Shown here piece by piece: positions 34,326 through 41,160 of a DNA stretch of 64,000 nucleotides; position 1 is the stretch's first letter, and every line of letters starts with the position of its first letter. The notes below the pieces were generated by a model that did no database searches, had not been told where the DNA came from, and saw nothing but the letters and a program-made list of their open reading frames with translations. Position numbers and translations under genes: made by a program. Source of the DNA: Lacticaseibacillus jixianensis (GTDB taxonomy: Bacteria; Bacillota; Bacilli; Lactobacillales; Lactobacillaceae); assembly GCF_003946485.1 (NCBI RefSeq), contig NZ_RHOJ01000005.1, positions 62,001 to 126,000 on the forward strand. The letters run 5' to 3'.

Positions 34326-36496
34326 ACCGCCGGGGGGTCTACCTGCTGGCGGCCGGCCTCGGTGGGATGCTGCTATTCATGCAGCCGTGGTGGCTCGGGC
34401 TGCTGCTGATCGGGTGGGCAGCGGTGAAGGCGGGCCGCCTTGCCAAAGTGGCGGTGCCGCTGGCGCTTCTGCTCGGGTTGGGCTGGGGCTACCGCGCCGC
34501 GCAGCTGACGGCGAGCCCCCCGCTGCCGCGCGGCCCCGCGATCGTCATGCCGACCGCCTGGCAAGTGACCGGTGAGTTGGTGCGCTACACCGGCAAGGCG
34601 GCCAACGGCGTGATGATCAGCGGCAGCGCGAAAGTCACGCCGGCTCAGGCCGCGGCGCTCAGCCAGATGACCGCGATCGCGACAGTTCACTGGCAGGGCG
34701 AACTGACGCGCCTGAGCGGTGCGCGCAACCCGTACGAGTTTGACTACGCGCTTTACGCCTGGCGGCAAAACCAGCTGGCCTGGCAAAGCGAGCAGCAACC
34801 CTTGACGATGACGGTGCGTCCACCCCGCGGCATCATTGAACGCCTGCACGTGCTGCGGGCCCAAGTGCTGCTGCACTTGAAGCAGCTGTTGCCCCGCACG
34901 CAGGCCTACGCGAAGGGGCTTTTGCTGGGCCAGGTGGACAGCGATTTTGCCGACCAGTGCGACGCGTTTGTGACCCTCGGGATCTTTCACTTATTTTCGG
35001 TGTCGGGACTGCACCTGTTTGCCCTGATTGGGGCGCTGTACTGGCTGACCGACCGCCTGCGCCTGCCGAAAGAGGCCGTCGACTGGAGCCTGCTCGGCCT
35101 GCTGCCAACGCTGCTTGTGCTGATCCCGCCGGCTGCGGGGATCATGCGCGCGGTGTGGCTGCGGGTGATTACCATGCTCAGCGACCGGCTGGGGTTGCAG
35201 TGGAGCCCATTGGATTGCTTTGCCGCGGCGGTGGCGCTCAACCTTACCCTTCAGCCGTACGTGCTGCACACCATGGGCGGGCAGCTGACGTATCTGCTGT
35301 GCTTCATCCTCATGGTGGTGCCGGCAAGCCGGTGGGGGCTTAGCTGGCGGCTGGCGGTGGTGAGCACCCCGGTCGTGCTTGCCCACACTTTTCGCGTGCA
35401 CCTGTTGGCCTCGGTCTTCAGCTGGCTGTTAATGCCGCTCTTTGAGCTGGGGCTGATGCCCGCCTTAGTGATCGTCAGCATCTGGCTGCACGCGCCCGGC
35501 GCGGCGCTGCTGGAGTCCTTGCTGAGCAGCGCGGAGCAAGGACTGACTCAGCTGGCCACGCTGCCTGGTGAAATCGTCTTTGGGGCGGTGCCGGTCGGCC
35601 TCGCCGCAGTTGGCGTGGTGGCGGTGATGGTCGGGTTGGCCTACCGGCGCTGGCAGTGGCTGGCGGGGTGGGTCGCCTGCAGCTGGCTGATCGTCAATGT
35701 GCACCCCCAGTCGCGGGTGACCGTGTTTGACGTCGGCCAGGGGGATGCCATCTTGATCGAGGCGCCGTTCAAACAGGGCACCGTCCTGATCGACACCGGC
35801 GGCCGGGGCTTTGGCAGCTCGACCAATCCCCCGGCCAAGCGGGTGATCGTCAACTACCTGCGGGCGCGCGGCATCAGCCATCTGGACGCCTTGGTGCTGA
35901 CCCACGCCGACGCCGATCACGTGGGCGACGCGGCGGTGCTGACTAAGCTCATGCCGGTCACCACGTTGGTCACAACGCCCTTGGCGGCCAGCCATCCGTA
36001 CATCTTGGCGGCCAAGGCCGGCAAGGTGGCGCGGCACGTGCAGGTACTGGCCGGACAAACCCTGCACGTCGGGTCTTTGACGCTGAAGGTGGTCGCCCCC
36101 AGTGGCACGACGGCCGCGGAGAAAAACGCGGACTCGATTGTCCTCTATGGTAAGATAGGGGACAGTAAATGGCTGTTTACCGGCGACGCAGATCAAGGCG
36201 TGGAGACCCGTGAGTTGATGCCGCAAAACCTGGACGTGGATTTTCTTAAAGTCGGCCACCACGGCTCCAAGACGTCCTCTGCGCCGGCGTTCATCGCCCA
36301 AGTGACGCCGCAGTGGGCGCTCATTTCCGCCGGGGTGGCCAATCGCTACGGCCATCCGCATCAGGAAACGCTGGCGACGCTGCAAGCGGCCGGCGTGCCG
36401 TGGCTGAACACGGCCGATGGGGGCGCGATTTGGGTCGATGCTTCCGCGGCCGCCCACAGCATCCATCAATTTTTGCAGAAAGAAGGCGGCCCATGA
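34322..36496 (+). CDS. comEC: DNA internalization-related competence protein ComEC/Rec2
   Basis: Membrane channel for single-stranded DNA uptake. Two N-terminal helices, the DUF4131 region, the Competence domain (GLLLGQVDSDFADQCDAF then GIFHLFSVSGLHLFALIG near 220-240), further helices, then a metallo-beta-lactamase-like domain from about 463 (FDVGQGDAILIE, LTHADADHVGD near 527-537). 724 residues, intact. 4-bp overlaps with both neighbours. Confidence 0.94.
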   Translation: MNRRGVYLLAAGLGGMLLFMQPWWLGLLLIGWAAVKAGRLAKVAVPLALLLGLGWGYRAAQLTASPPLPRGPAIVMPTAWQVTGELVRYTGKAANGVMISGSAKVTPAQAAALSQMTAIATVHWQGELTRLSGARNPYEFDYALYAWRQNQLAWQSEQQPLTMTVRPPRGIIERLHVLRAQVLLHLKQLLPRTQAYAKGLLLGQVDSDFADQCDAFVTLGIFHLFSVSGLHLFALIGALYWLTDRLRLPKEAVDWSLLGLLPTLLVLIPPAAGIMRAVWLRVITMLSDRLGLQWSPLDCFAAAVALNLTLQPYVLHTMGGQLTYLLCFILMVVPASRWGLSWRLAVVSTPVVLAHTFRVHLLASVFSWLLMPLFELGLMPALVIVSIWLHAPGAALLESLLSSAEQGLTQLATLPGEIVFGAVPVGLAAVGVVAVMVGLAYRRWQWLAGWVACSWLIVNVHPQSRVTVFDVGQGDAILIEAPFKQGTVLIDTGGRGFGSSTNPPAKRVIVNYLRARGISHLDALVLTHADADHVGDAAVLTKLMPVTTLVTTPLAASHPYILAAKAGKVARHVQVLAGQTLHVGSLTLKVVAPSGTTAAEKNADSIVLYGKIGDSKWLFTGDADQGVETRELMPQNLDVDFLKVGHHGSKTSSAPAFIAQVTPQWALISAGVANRYGHPHQETLATLQAAGVPWLNTADGGAIWVDASAAAHSIHQFLQKEGGP

Positions 36497-37533
36497 CCGT
36501 TCAAGAGTTGCTTCGGCAGTTGAAAAAAGGGGAGCTGCCCGAGCTGGTCTTGCTGCTGGGCACCGAGCAGGCGCTGGTCGACCAGGCCCTTGCGGCGCTG
36601 AAGGCGGTGATCCCGGCCGACCAGCAGACCATGAATTTTGCCACCTATGATATGCGCCAAACGGCAGTGGGGGTGGCGCTGGACGACGCCGCCTCACCGC
36701 CGTTCTTCGGCGACGTGCGCGAAGTGGTGATCACCGATCCGTACTTCTTGACCGGTGAGAAGCCGAAATCCGGTCCCGAGCACGACCTTGAAGGGCTGAC
36801 CGCCTACTTTAAGCAGCCGGCGCCGTCCACGCTGATGGTGGTGGCCGCACCGTACGAGAAGCTCGACGCCCGCAAGAACGTGGTCAAGGCGCTCAACAAG
36901 TCGGCGAAGATCGTAAACGTGGCGCCGCTGGATCAGCGCGCGGCCGAGGCCGCCGTCCAGCGTGAACTCAAGGCCCAGAACATGCAGATCACGCCGGCTG
37001 CCCTCGCTGCCTTGGTGCAGCGCACGGCGGGGGAATACACCGCGATGGTACACGAGCTGCCCAAGCTTAAGCTCTACGCCGCGGAAGGGGCCACCATCGA
37101 CGCGCAGGCCATCGATGAGCTGGTGCCCAAGGCGTTGTCGGATCGCGTGTTTGACCTGGTCGATGCGGTGGTGCGCAAGGACCCGGCGCAGGCCCTGAGC
37201 CTGTATCGCGACTTGTTGCTGCAAAAAGAGGAGCCCATTCATCTGAATGCGCTCCTGGTCATGCAGTTTCGCCTGCTTTTGCAGGTGCAGATCCTGGCCG
37301 CCAAGGGCTATGGGCAAGGCGACATCCAGCAGACCCTCAAGGTGCATCCGTTTCGGATCAAGAAGGCGATGCAGGAACTTCGCCGTATCGACGCAAAGAC
37401 GCTGCGCCGCGCGTTTGCGGGCCTCGTTGACACCGAAACCGCGATGAAGACCGGCCGCGTCGATAAAAATCTGGCGTTTGAGCTGTTCGTCCTTCAGTAC
37501 ACCAGCGGCCAGAAAATTGCTTTGACCGAATGA
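36493..37533 (+). CDS. holA: DNA polymerase III delta subunit
   Basis: Clamp-loader subunit. 346 residues starting MTVQELLRQLKKGELPELVLLLGTE, with the AAA+-like fold lacking a Walker A, and C-terminal ALSLYRDLLLQKEEPIHLNALL typical of delta. The long in-frame extension upstream of 36493 is the antisense-free overlap with comEC and is not part of the gene. The comEC-holA-rpsT order is conserved in Firmicutes. Confidence 0.94.
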   Translation: MTVQELLRQLKKGELPELVLLLGTEQALVDQALAALKAVIPADQQTMNFATYDMRQTAVGVALDDAASPPFFGDVREVVITDPYFLTGEKPKSGPEHDLEGLTAYFKQPAPSTLMVVAAPYEKLDARKNVVKALNKSAKIVNVAPLDQRAAEAAVQRELKAQNMQITPAALAALVQRTAGEYTAMVHELPKLKLYAAEGATIDAQAIDELVPKALSDRVFDLVDAVVRKDPAQALSLYRDLLLQKEEPIHLNALLVMQFRLLLQVQILAAKGYGQGDIQQTLKVHPFRIKKAMQELRRIDAKTLRRAFAGLVDTETAMKTGRVDKNLAFELFVLQYTSGQKIALTE

Positions 37534-37537
37534 GCAC

Positions 37538-37569
37538 AGCGCCGCAGCCTGAGTTGCGGCGCTTTTTTG
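37538..37569 (+). terminator. intrinsic terminator after holA
   Basis: AGCGCCGCA / TGCGGCGCT stem followed by six Ts. Confidence 0.88.
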
Positions 37570-37638
37570 GTCGAGTCAAAATCGTTGAGGGCGGCGTTCT
37601 CCCGCGGTACGATCGGGCCAAAAGCGGAGGTGAGCGCG

Positions 37639-38124
37639 GTGGACGAAACGTGGCTCGACAAGCTGATCATCTGGGTCTGGCGGATCCACGTGCCATACGA
37701 TGCCTGGACGCGGCGGCAAGTCATGCGGACCTTAGCGGGCTTTGCGGTGCTGTTTTTGCCGCTAGAGCTGGCGGTCTTGATCGGTCTAGCCAGCGGACTC
37801 GGCCGGTGGCTGATCGCGGCCAATTTTGTTGGCCTCGAGCTGGCCTACCTGGCGATCGGCTTCCGGTTTGACCTGGATGGCTTGACGCCGCGGCCTGCGC
37901 GCACGGGCACGCGGGCCGTTCAGGTTCTGCGTGGGCTGCTGGCGATCGCGGGTGAGCTGATCTTGATCTTGGTCGTCATGCTGGTGAACGGGCAGGTCAT
38001 GGGTTTCGTTACCCTAACCCGGCCAAGCGCGGACTTCTGGTCGGCCTATTCTGCGGTGGCCCTTGGTGACAGTGCTGCCGAATTGGTCAATTTGTGGCAG
38101 GCGGTCAAGGGCTCGGCACGGTGA
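37639..38124 (+). CDS. hypothetical membrane protein
   Basis: 161 residues with about four hydrophobic helices (LAGFAVLFLPLELAVLIGLA, WLIAANFVGLELAYLAIGF, LLAIAGELILILVVMLV). No motif is recognised. GTG start 6 bases after GGAGGTG; an upstream ATG (37567) lacks a site and overlaps the holA terminator tail. Confidence 0.65.
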   Translation: MDETWLDKLIIWVWRIHVPYDAWTRRQVMRTLAGFAVLFLPLELAVLIGLASGLGRWLIAANFVGLELAYLAIGFRFDLDGLTPRPARTGTRAVQVLRGLLAIAGELILILVVMLVNGQVMGFVTLTRPSADFWSAYSAVALGDSAAELVNLWQAVKGSAR

Positions 38125-38143
38125 ATGGGCTGCCTGAGCACGT

Positions 38144-38173
38144 AAAAACGCCGCAAGCAAGGCTTGCGGCGTT
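38144..38173 (-). terminator. strong hairpin with T-run on the minus strand
   Basis: Perfect 12-bp stem AACGCCGCAAGC / GCTTGCGGCGTT. The T-run exists only on the minus strand, so it would stop transcripts coming from the repeat region and rpsT, not the gene to its left. Confidence 0.7.
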
Positions 38174-38186
38174 GACGGGGGATGCG

Positions 38187-38402
38187 TGGTCACGACGCCC
38201 GCTAAGTGCGTCGACCCTTTGCACCTTCCTAATCGGGCGACGGGTCGACAACGCGGGAGTGGCTTGATCAGCTTGTAGCGCATAGCGCGTACAAGCTGAC
38301 ATGCGGCAGCAGCTATGCTCAGCGCCTCGAAGCCAAAGAACGGCTTCAAGTCGCCGAGCTACGCTACCCATCCCGCTAAGTGCGTCGACCCTTTGCACCA
38401 TA
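38187..38402 (-). repeat. structured intergenic element, copy 5 (minus), plus truncated head
   Basis: Read on the minus strand. A GGGTCGAC/GTCGACCC (38391-38384, 38249-38242), B GCGGGA/TCCCGC (38376-38371, 38258-38253), D GAAGCC/GGCTTC with loop GTTCTTT, C GCTCGGCG/GCGCTGAGC with wobble, and an extra hairpin TCAGCTTGTA/TACAAGCTGA between C' and B'. After the unit a second head (GGTGCAAAGGGTCGACGC) begins near 38226 and breaks off by about 38190. It begins right after the rpsT terminator T-tract. Confidence 0.82.
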
Positions 38403-38425
38403 AAAAAAGCCTGCACACGGCAGGC
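38402..38425 (-). terminator. intrinsic terminator of rpsT
   Basis: GCCTGC / GCAGGC stem with a seven-T run on the minus strand. Confidence 0.85.
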
Positions 38426-38431
38426 GATTGA

Positions 38432-38686
38432 TTACTTGGTGAGCAGGGCGTGAAGACGGCTCTTGTCGCGGCCAGCCTTGTTCTTGTGGATCAGGTGCTT
38501 GGTGGCAGCCATATCAAGGGCACGTGCTGCGTCCTTGTACAGGTCCTGCGCGTTGTCAGCGCCGGCAGCTGCAGCTTCGCGGAACTTCTTAACGGTCGTC
38601 CGCATATCGTTCTTTTGACCGATATTCAGTTGGCGAGAAGCTTCCTGGGTCTTGACCCGCTTGATTGCTTGTTTGATTTGTGGCAT
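38432..38686 (-). CDS. rpsT: 30S ribosomal protein S20
   Basis: 84 residues starting [20 protein letters not shown], Lys/Arg-rich and all-helical. It binds 16S rRNA at the bottom of the 30S body. Start at 38686 with GGAGGTG upstream. It is transcribed against its neighbours from a good promoter, the usual arrangement beside holA. Confidence 0.96.
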   Translation of the reverse strand: MPQIKQAIKRVKTQEASRQLNIGQKNDMRTTVKKFREAAAAGADNAQDLYKDAARALDMAATKHLIHKNKAGRDKSRLHALLTK

Positions 38687-38742
38687 GAATTTCACCTCCG
38701 GGCTGAGTTTTGTAGTGCGTAACTTTTGTTTCAACAGATAGC

Positions 38743-38771
38743 ATTATACCGAAGGCCCAGCCTCATTGCAA
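38743..38771 (-). promoter_or_regulatory. promoter of rpsT
   Basis: Minus strand TTGCAA (38771-38766), 17-bp spacer, TATAAT (38748-38743). Confidence 0.75.
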
Positions 38772-38791
38772 TAAAAAGTTGTAAAGGGAAA

Positions 38792-39019
38792 ATGCTTGAT
38801 AGCTGTGTTCGAGAAGGGGTGTTAGTTTATGAATCAACGTCGCTTGCCTTGCCAGCCGCAGAAGACCAGTTGCCGCGGTCCTTCCTCACCAATACGCTGT
38901 GGTTTGTTGGGGCCGGGAGCTCTTTCATCGTGGCGACGTTCGCGTTTGGTCGCCGCGCCTCGTGCGTATACGGCCTGGCTTATCTGCTGATCTTTGGAAT
39001 CGGTCTATATAATGGATAA
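38792..39019 (+). CDS. possible small membrane protein
   Basis: 75 residues. Polar first half, then a hydrophobic C-terminal half (LWFVGAGSSFIVATFAFG and VYGLAYLLIFGIGLYNG) that looks like two helices. The start has only a poorly spaced AAAGGGAA. Its end overlaps the probable rpsO promoter. No family is recognised. It may be a decayed or fortuitous frame. Confidence 0.35.
   Translation: MLDSCVREGVLVYESTSLALPAAEDQLPRSFLTNTLWFVGAGSSFIVATFAFGRRASCVYGLAYLLIFGIGLYNG
39008..39013 (+). promoter_or_regulatory. -10 element upstream of rpsO
   Basis: TATAAT about 190 bp before the rpsO ATG, with no convincing -35. It implies a long leader. Confidence 0.45.
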
Positions 39020-39060
39020 TGGTTATTCAGGGCTTTGGAACTTGATCCACACCTTGATCC

Positions 39061-39178
39061 GCAACTAGGGCGCGGTAAGCCGCAGTTGCAATCTGCCGGC
39101 CACTAGCGTAAAGTAATACCCGTTCCAAGAACCTGACACTTAGCCCGGCGGCTCACCGCGCCTCGCTCAGTCTCAGGC
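39061..39178 (+). promoter_or_regulatory. structured rpsO leader (candidate)
   Basis: The leader contains a hairpin with outer stem GCAACT/AGTTGC (from 39061) and a second stem CCTGA/TCAGG (from about 39132 to 39178) enclosing ACACTTAGCCCGG. S15 leaders are often bound by S15 itself to repress translation. ACTTAGCCCG also matches a joint of the intergenic repeat family, so this could be a decayed repeat. Confidence 0.4.
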
Positions 39179-39205
39179 AATTTATATGAAGGGTGGAAAT
39201 ATTCC

Positions 39206-39475
39206 ATGGCTGTAACGAAAGAGCAAAAAGAAGAGATCATCAAGAAGTACGCGCGCAAAGAGGGCGACACTGGTTCTGCTGAAGTCCAGATCGCACTTTT
39301 GACCGCCGACATCAACAACTTGACGGAGCACATGTCCAACCACAAGAAGGACTATCACTCATACGTTGGTGAAATGAAGAAGATCGGCCAACGCCGTAAC
39401 TTGCTTCGCTACCTGCGTAACAAGGACCTTTCCCGTTACCGCGACTTGATCCAAAGCCTCGGCCTGCGTCGTTAA
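39206..39475 (+). CDS. rpsO: 30S ribosomal protein S15
   Basis: 89 residues, [20 protein letters not shown], with the conserved [14 protein letters not shown] and [13 protein letters not shown] segments. Primary 16S rRNA binder. Codons are biased as in other highly expressed genes. Followed by a terminator. Confidence 0.97.
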   Translation: MAVTKEQKEEIIKKYARKEGDTGSAEVQIALLTADINNLTEHMSNHKKDYHSYVGEMKKIGQRRNLLRYLRNKDLSRYRDLIQSLGLRR

Positions 39476-39488
39476 TATTGAACTTTCC

Positions 39489-39520
39489 AAGCCACTCTGC
39501 TTCGGCAGGGTGGTTTTTTT
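39489..39520 (+). terminator. intrinsic terminator of rpsO
   Basis: GCCACTCTGC-TTCG-GCAGGGTGGT stem-loop with wobble pairs, UUCG tetraloop and seven Ts. Confidence 0.88.
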
Positions 39521-39525
39521 ATTAA

Positions 39526-39690
39526 GGTGCGCAGAGGTCGCGTACTAAGGGGGACAGCCAGCCGCTCCGCATGTCATCCTGTACGCCATAAATGGCGACA
39601 GGATGATCATAGCTCCAGGCATTGTCGGCGTACTTTGCCGACGAGGCCTGGAGCGTAGCAGGATGTTCCCCCGTTGCGCCCTCGGCGCCC
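39526..39690 (+). repeat. structured intergenic element, copy 6
   Basis: A GAGGTCGC/GCGCCCTC (39534-39541, 39676-39683, 7 of 8), B GGGGGA/TCCCCC (39549-39554, 39667-39672), extra hairpin TCATCCTGT/ACAGGATGA enclosing CGCCAT/ATGGCG (39574-39606), C GCTCCAGGC/GCCTGGAGC (39612-39620, 39646-39654, perfect), D GTCGGC/GCCGAC with loop GTACTTT (39624-39642). Starts 5 bp after the rpsO terminator T-tract. Confidence 0.85.
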
Positions 39691-39695
39691 AGCTG

Positions 39696-39735
39696 CAGCA
39701 AGGTAAGGTCACGAAATGTGCTTGTGGCCTTGCTG
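39696..39735 (+). other. isolated hairpin
   Basis: CAGCAAGG/CCTTGCTG stem with a 24-nt loop and no T-run, between repeat copy 6 and the acetyltransferase gene. Confidence 0.4.
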
Positions 39736-39779
39736 GGACTGCGAAATAATAGGGCCGGAGTGATTACAGGGAGGCTGTT

Positions 39780-40379
39780 ATGAAAACAAATTATGAAAAG
39801 TTGCAGAGCGGCGCGCTATTTGACGCCCATGATCCTGAATTAAAGGGCTTCAAAAAAACGGCTAGTCAGTTTCTGGAGCAGTATAACAATTTGACCTATG
39901 ATCAGGCGGACCAGCGCAAGGATCTATTGAACCGGTATCTGGGCAGCGTCGGTGATTACACCACGGTGGGGACCCCCTTTCTGTGCGATTACGCCCGGAA
40001 TATTCATCTGGGTAATAAGGTCTCGATCAACATGGGGTGTTCACTAATGGATTCGGCCAGCATTAGGATCGACGACGAGACCATGATCGCCCCGAACGTC
40101 CAGATTTACACTGGCACGCACCCAGTTGCCCTTGCTGAGCGGCTGAATCCAGAATGGGCCGATGACCACACGCAACATTTTGTGCTCACTCGTGCACTGC
40201 CGGTGCACATTAAGCGTGGGTGCTGGTTGGGCGGCGGCGTGATTGTGCTCCCTGGGGTCACCATCGGCGAAGGCTGTGTGATCGGCGCGGGCAGCATTGT
40301 CACCAAAGATGTCCCTGACCACAGCGTGGCAGTGGGCAATCCTTGCCATGTGATCCGGACGCTGGAGGTGGACAAATGA
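39780..40379 (+). CDS. sugar O-acetyltransferase (left-handed beta-helix)
   Basis: 199 residues, maltose/galactoside acetyltransferase-like. An N-terminal helical cap (KTASQFLEQYNNLTYDQADQRKDLLNRYLG) and hexapeptide repeats, with GTHPVALAERLNPE holding the catalytic His and IKRGCWLGGGVIVLPGVTIGEGCVIGAGSIVTKDVP forming the last coils. Acetylates a sugar from acetyl-CoA. The stop overlaps the HAD gene by 4 bp. Confidence 0.92.
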   Translation: MKTNYEKLQSGALFDAHDPELKGFKKTASQFLEQYNNLTYDQADQRKDLLNRYLGSVGDYTTVGTPFLCDYARNIHLGNKVSINMGCSLMDSASIRIDDETMIAPNVQIYTGTHPVALAERLNPEWADDHTQHFVLTRALPVHIKRGCWLGGGVIVLPGVTIGEGCVIGAGSIVTKDVPDHSVAVGNPCHVIRTLEVDK

Positions 40380-41008
40380 TCCGCATGATCGGCTTTGACT
40401 TAGACGGGACACTCGCTGACACATTTCCGGTCATCTTGCCGGCTTTTTGCCAGACGGTCCAGCACTTTACCGGCCGCCAGATCGATGATCAGGAGATTCT
40501 CGCGACGTTTGGTAAAAACGAGCAGGGGATGCTGGCGGACCTGCTGCCGGACGTCCCGCTAGCTGCTTCATCTGCGGTGTTCTATCAGGCCTATCAAGAA
40601 GCGCATGCCCGCTTGCGCACGCCTTTTCCTGGCATCTTGAAGCTCTTGGCGGCCCTAGAAGCGCATGGGATCGCAGTCGCGTTGATCACTGGTAAGGGCC
40701 AGCGTTCATGCGAGATTTCACTGACGCAACTTGGCCTGAACGGCGTTTTCGCCCCGATTCTGGTCGGGTCGCCAGACCACGACGTCAAAACGGCCAACCT
40801 AAAAAAGCTGCTGACGATGTCGCACCTCGCCCCCTCGGAGCTGGCGTACGTGGGGGATGCCGTCAGCGATCTCCAGGCGGCCGCGGCCGCAGGCGTCCAC
40901 TGCTATTCTGCGGCCTGGGCCCCGAGCGCACAGCCGGCGCAGCTGGTGGCCGCGCAGGCTGACCTCTATTACTCTGTGGCTGCGCTGCAAGCAGTGCTGG
41001 TGGACTAG
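40376..41008 (+). CDS. HAD-superfamily hydrolase (phosphoglycolate phosphatase-like)
   Basis: 210 residues. Motif I DLDGTLAD (8-15, nucleophile Asp8), motif II ITGKG (near 105), motif IV YVGDAVSDLQAAAAAG (near 165), and a helical C1 cap between. The start ATG follows CTGGAGGTGG and overlaps the acetyltransferase stop. The substrate is unknown; phosphoglycolate phosphatase or another small sugar phosphatase. Confidence 0.85.
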   Translation: MIRMIGFDLDGTLADTFPVILPAFCQTVQHFTGRQIDDQEILATFGKNEQGMLADLLPDVPLAASSAVFYQAYQEAHARLRTPFPGILKLLAALEAHGIAVALITGKGQRSCEISLTQLGLNGVFAPILVGSPDHDVKTANLKKLLTMSHLAPSELAYVGDAVSDLQAAAAAGVHCYSAAWAPSAQPAQLVAAQADLYYSVAALQAVLVD

Positions 41009-41082
41009 CCTGATGCCGAGCGCCGTGGCGGCTGCTGGGTCGACACTCGGCCAGGGCCCGAATAGGTTTTCCTCGCCCCCTG

Positions 41083-41091
41083 TGGTACACT
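41083..41091 (+). promoter_or_regulatory. extended -10 promoter of rnjB
   Basis: TGGTACACT about 70 bp before the ATG. Confidence 0.5.
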
Positions 41092-41160
41092 GGAAAAAGG
41101 AATAATTCGTTGTCACCTTAGGGTGGCGGAAAAACCTAATACAATCTACGAGGTGTACCT

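Noticed and set aside
41010-41070. Further copy of the structured element before rnjB
   Set aside because: GGGTCGAC and GGCCCGAATAGG resemble the element's A stem and tail, but the stems do not pair and the apical loop is missing. At most a fossil.
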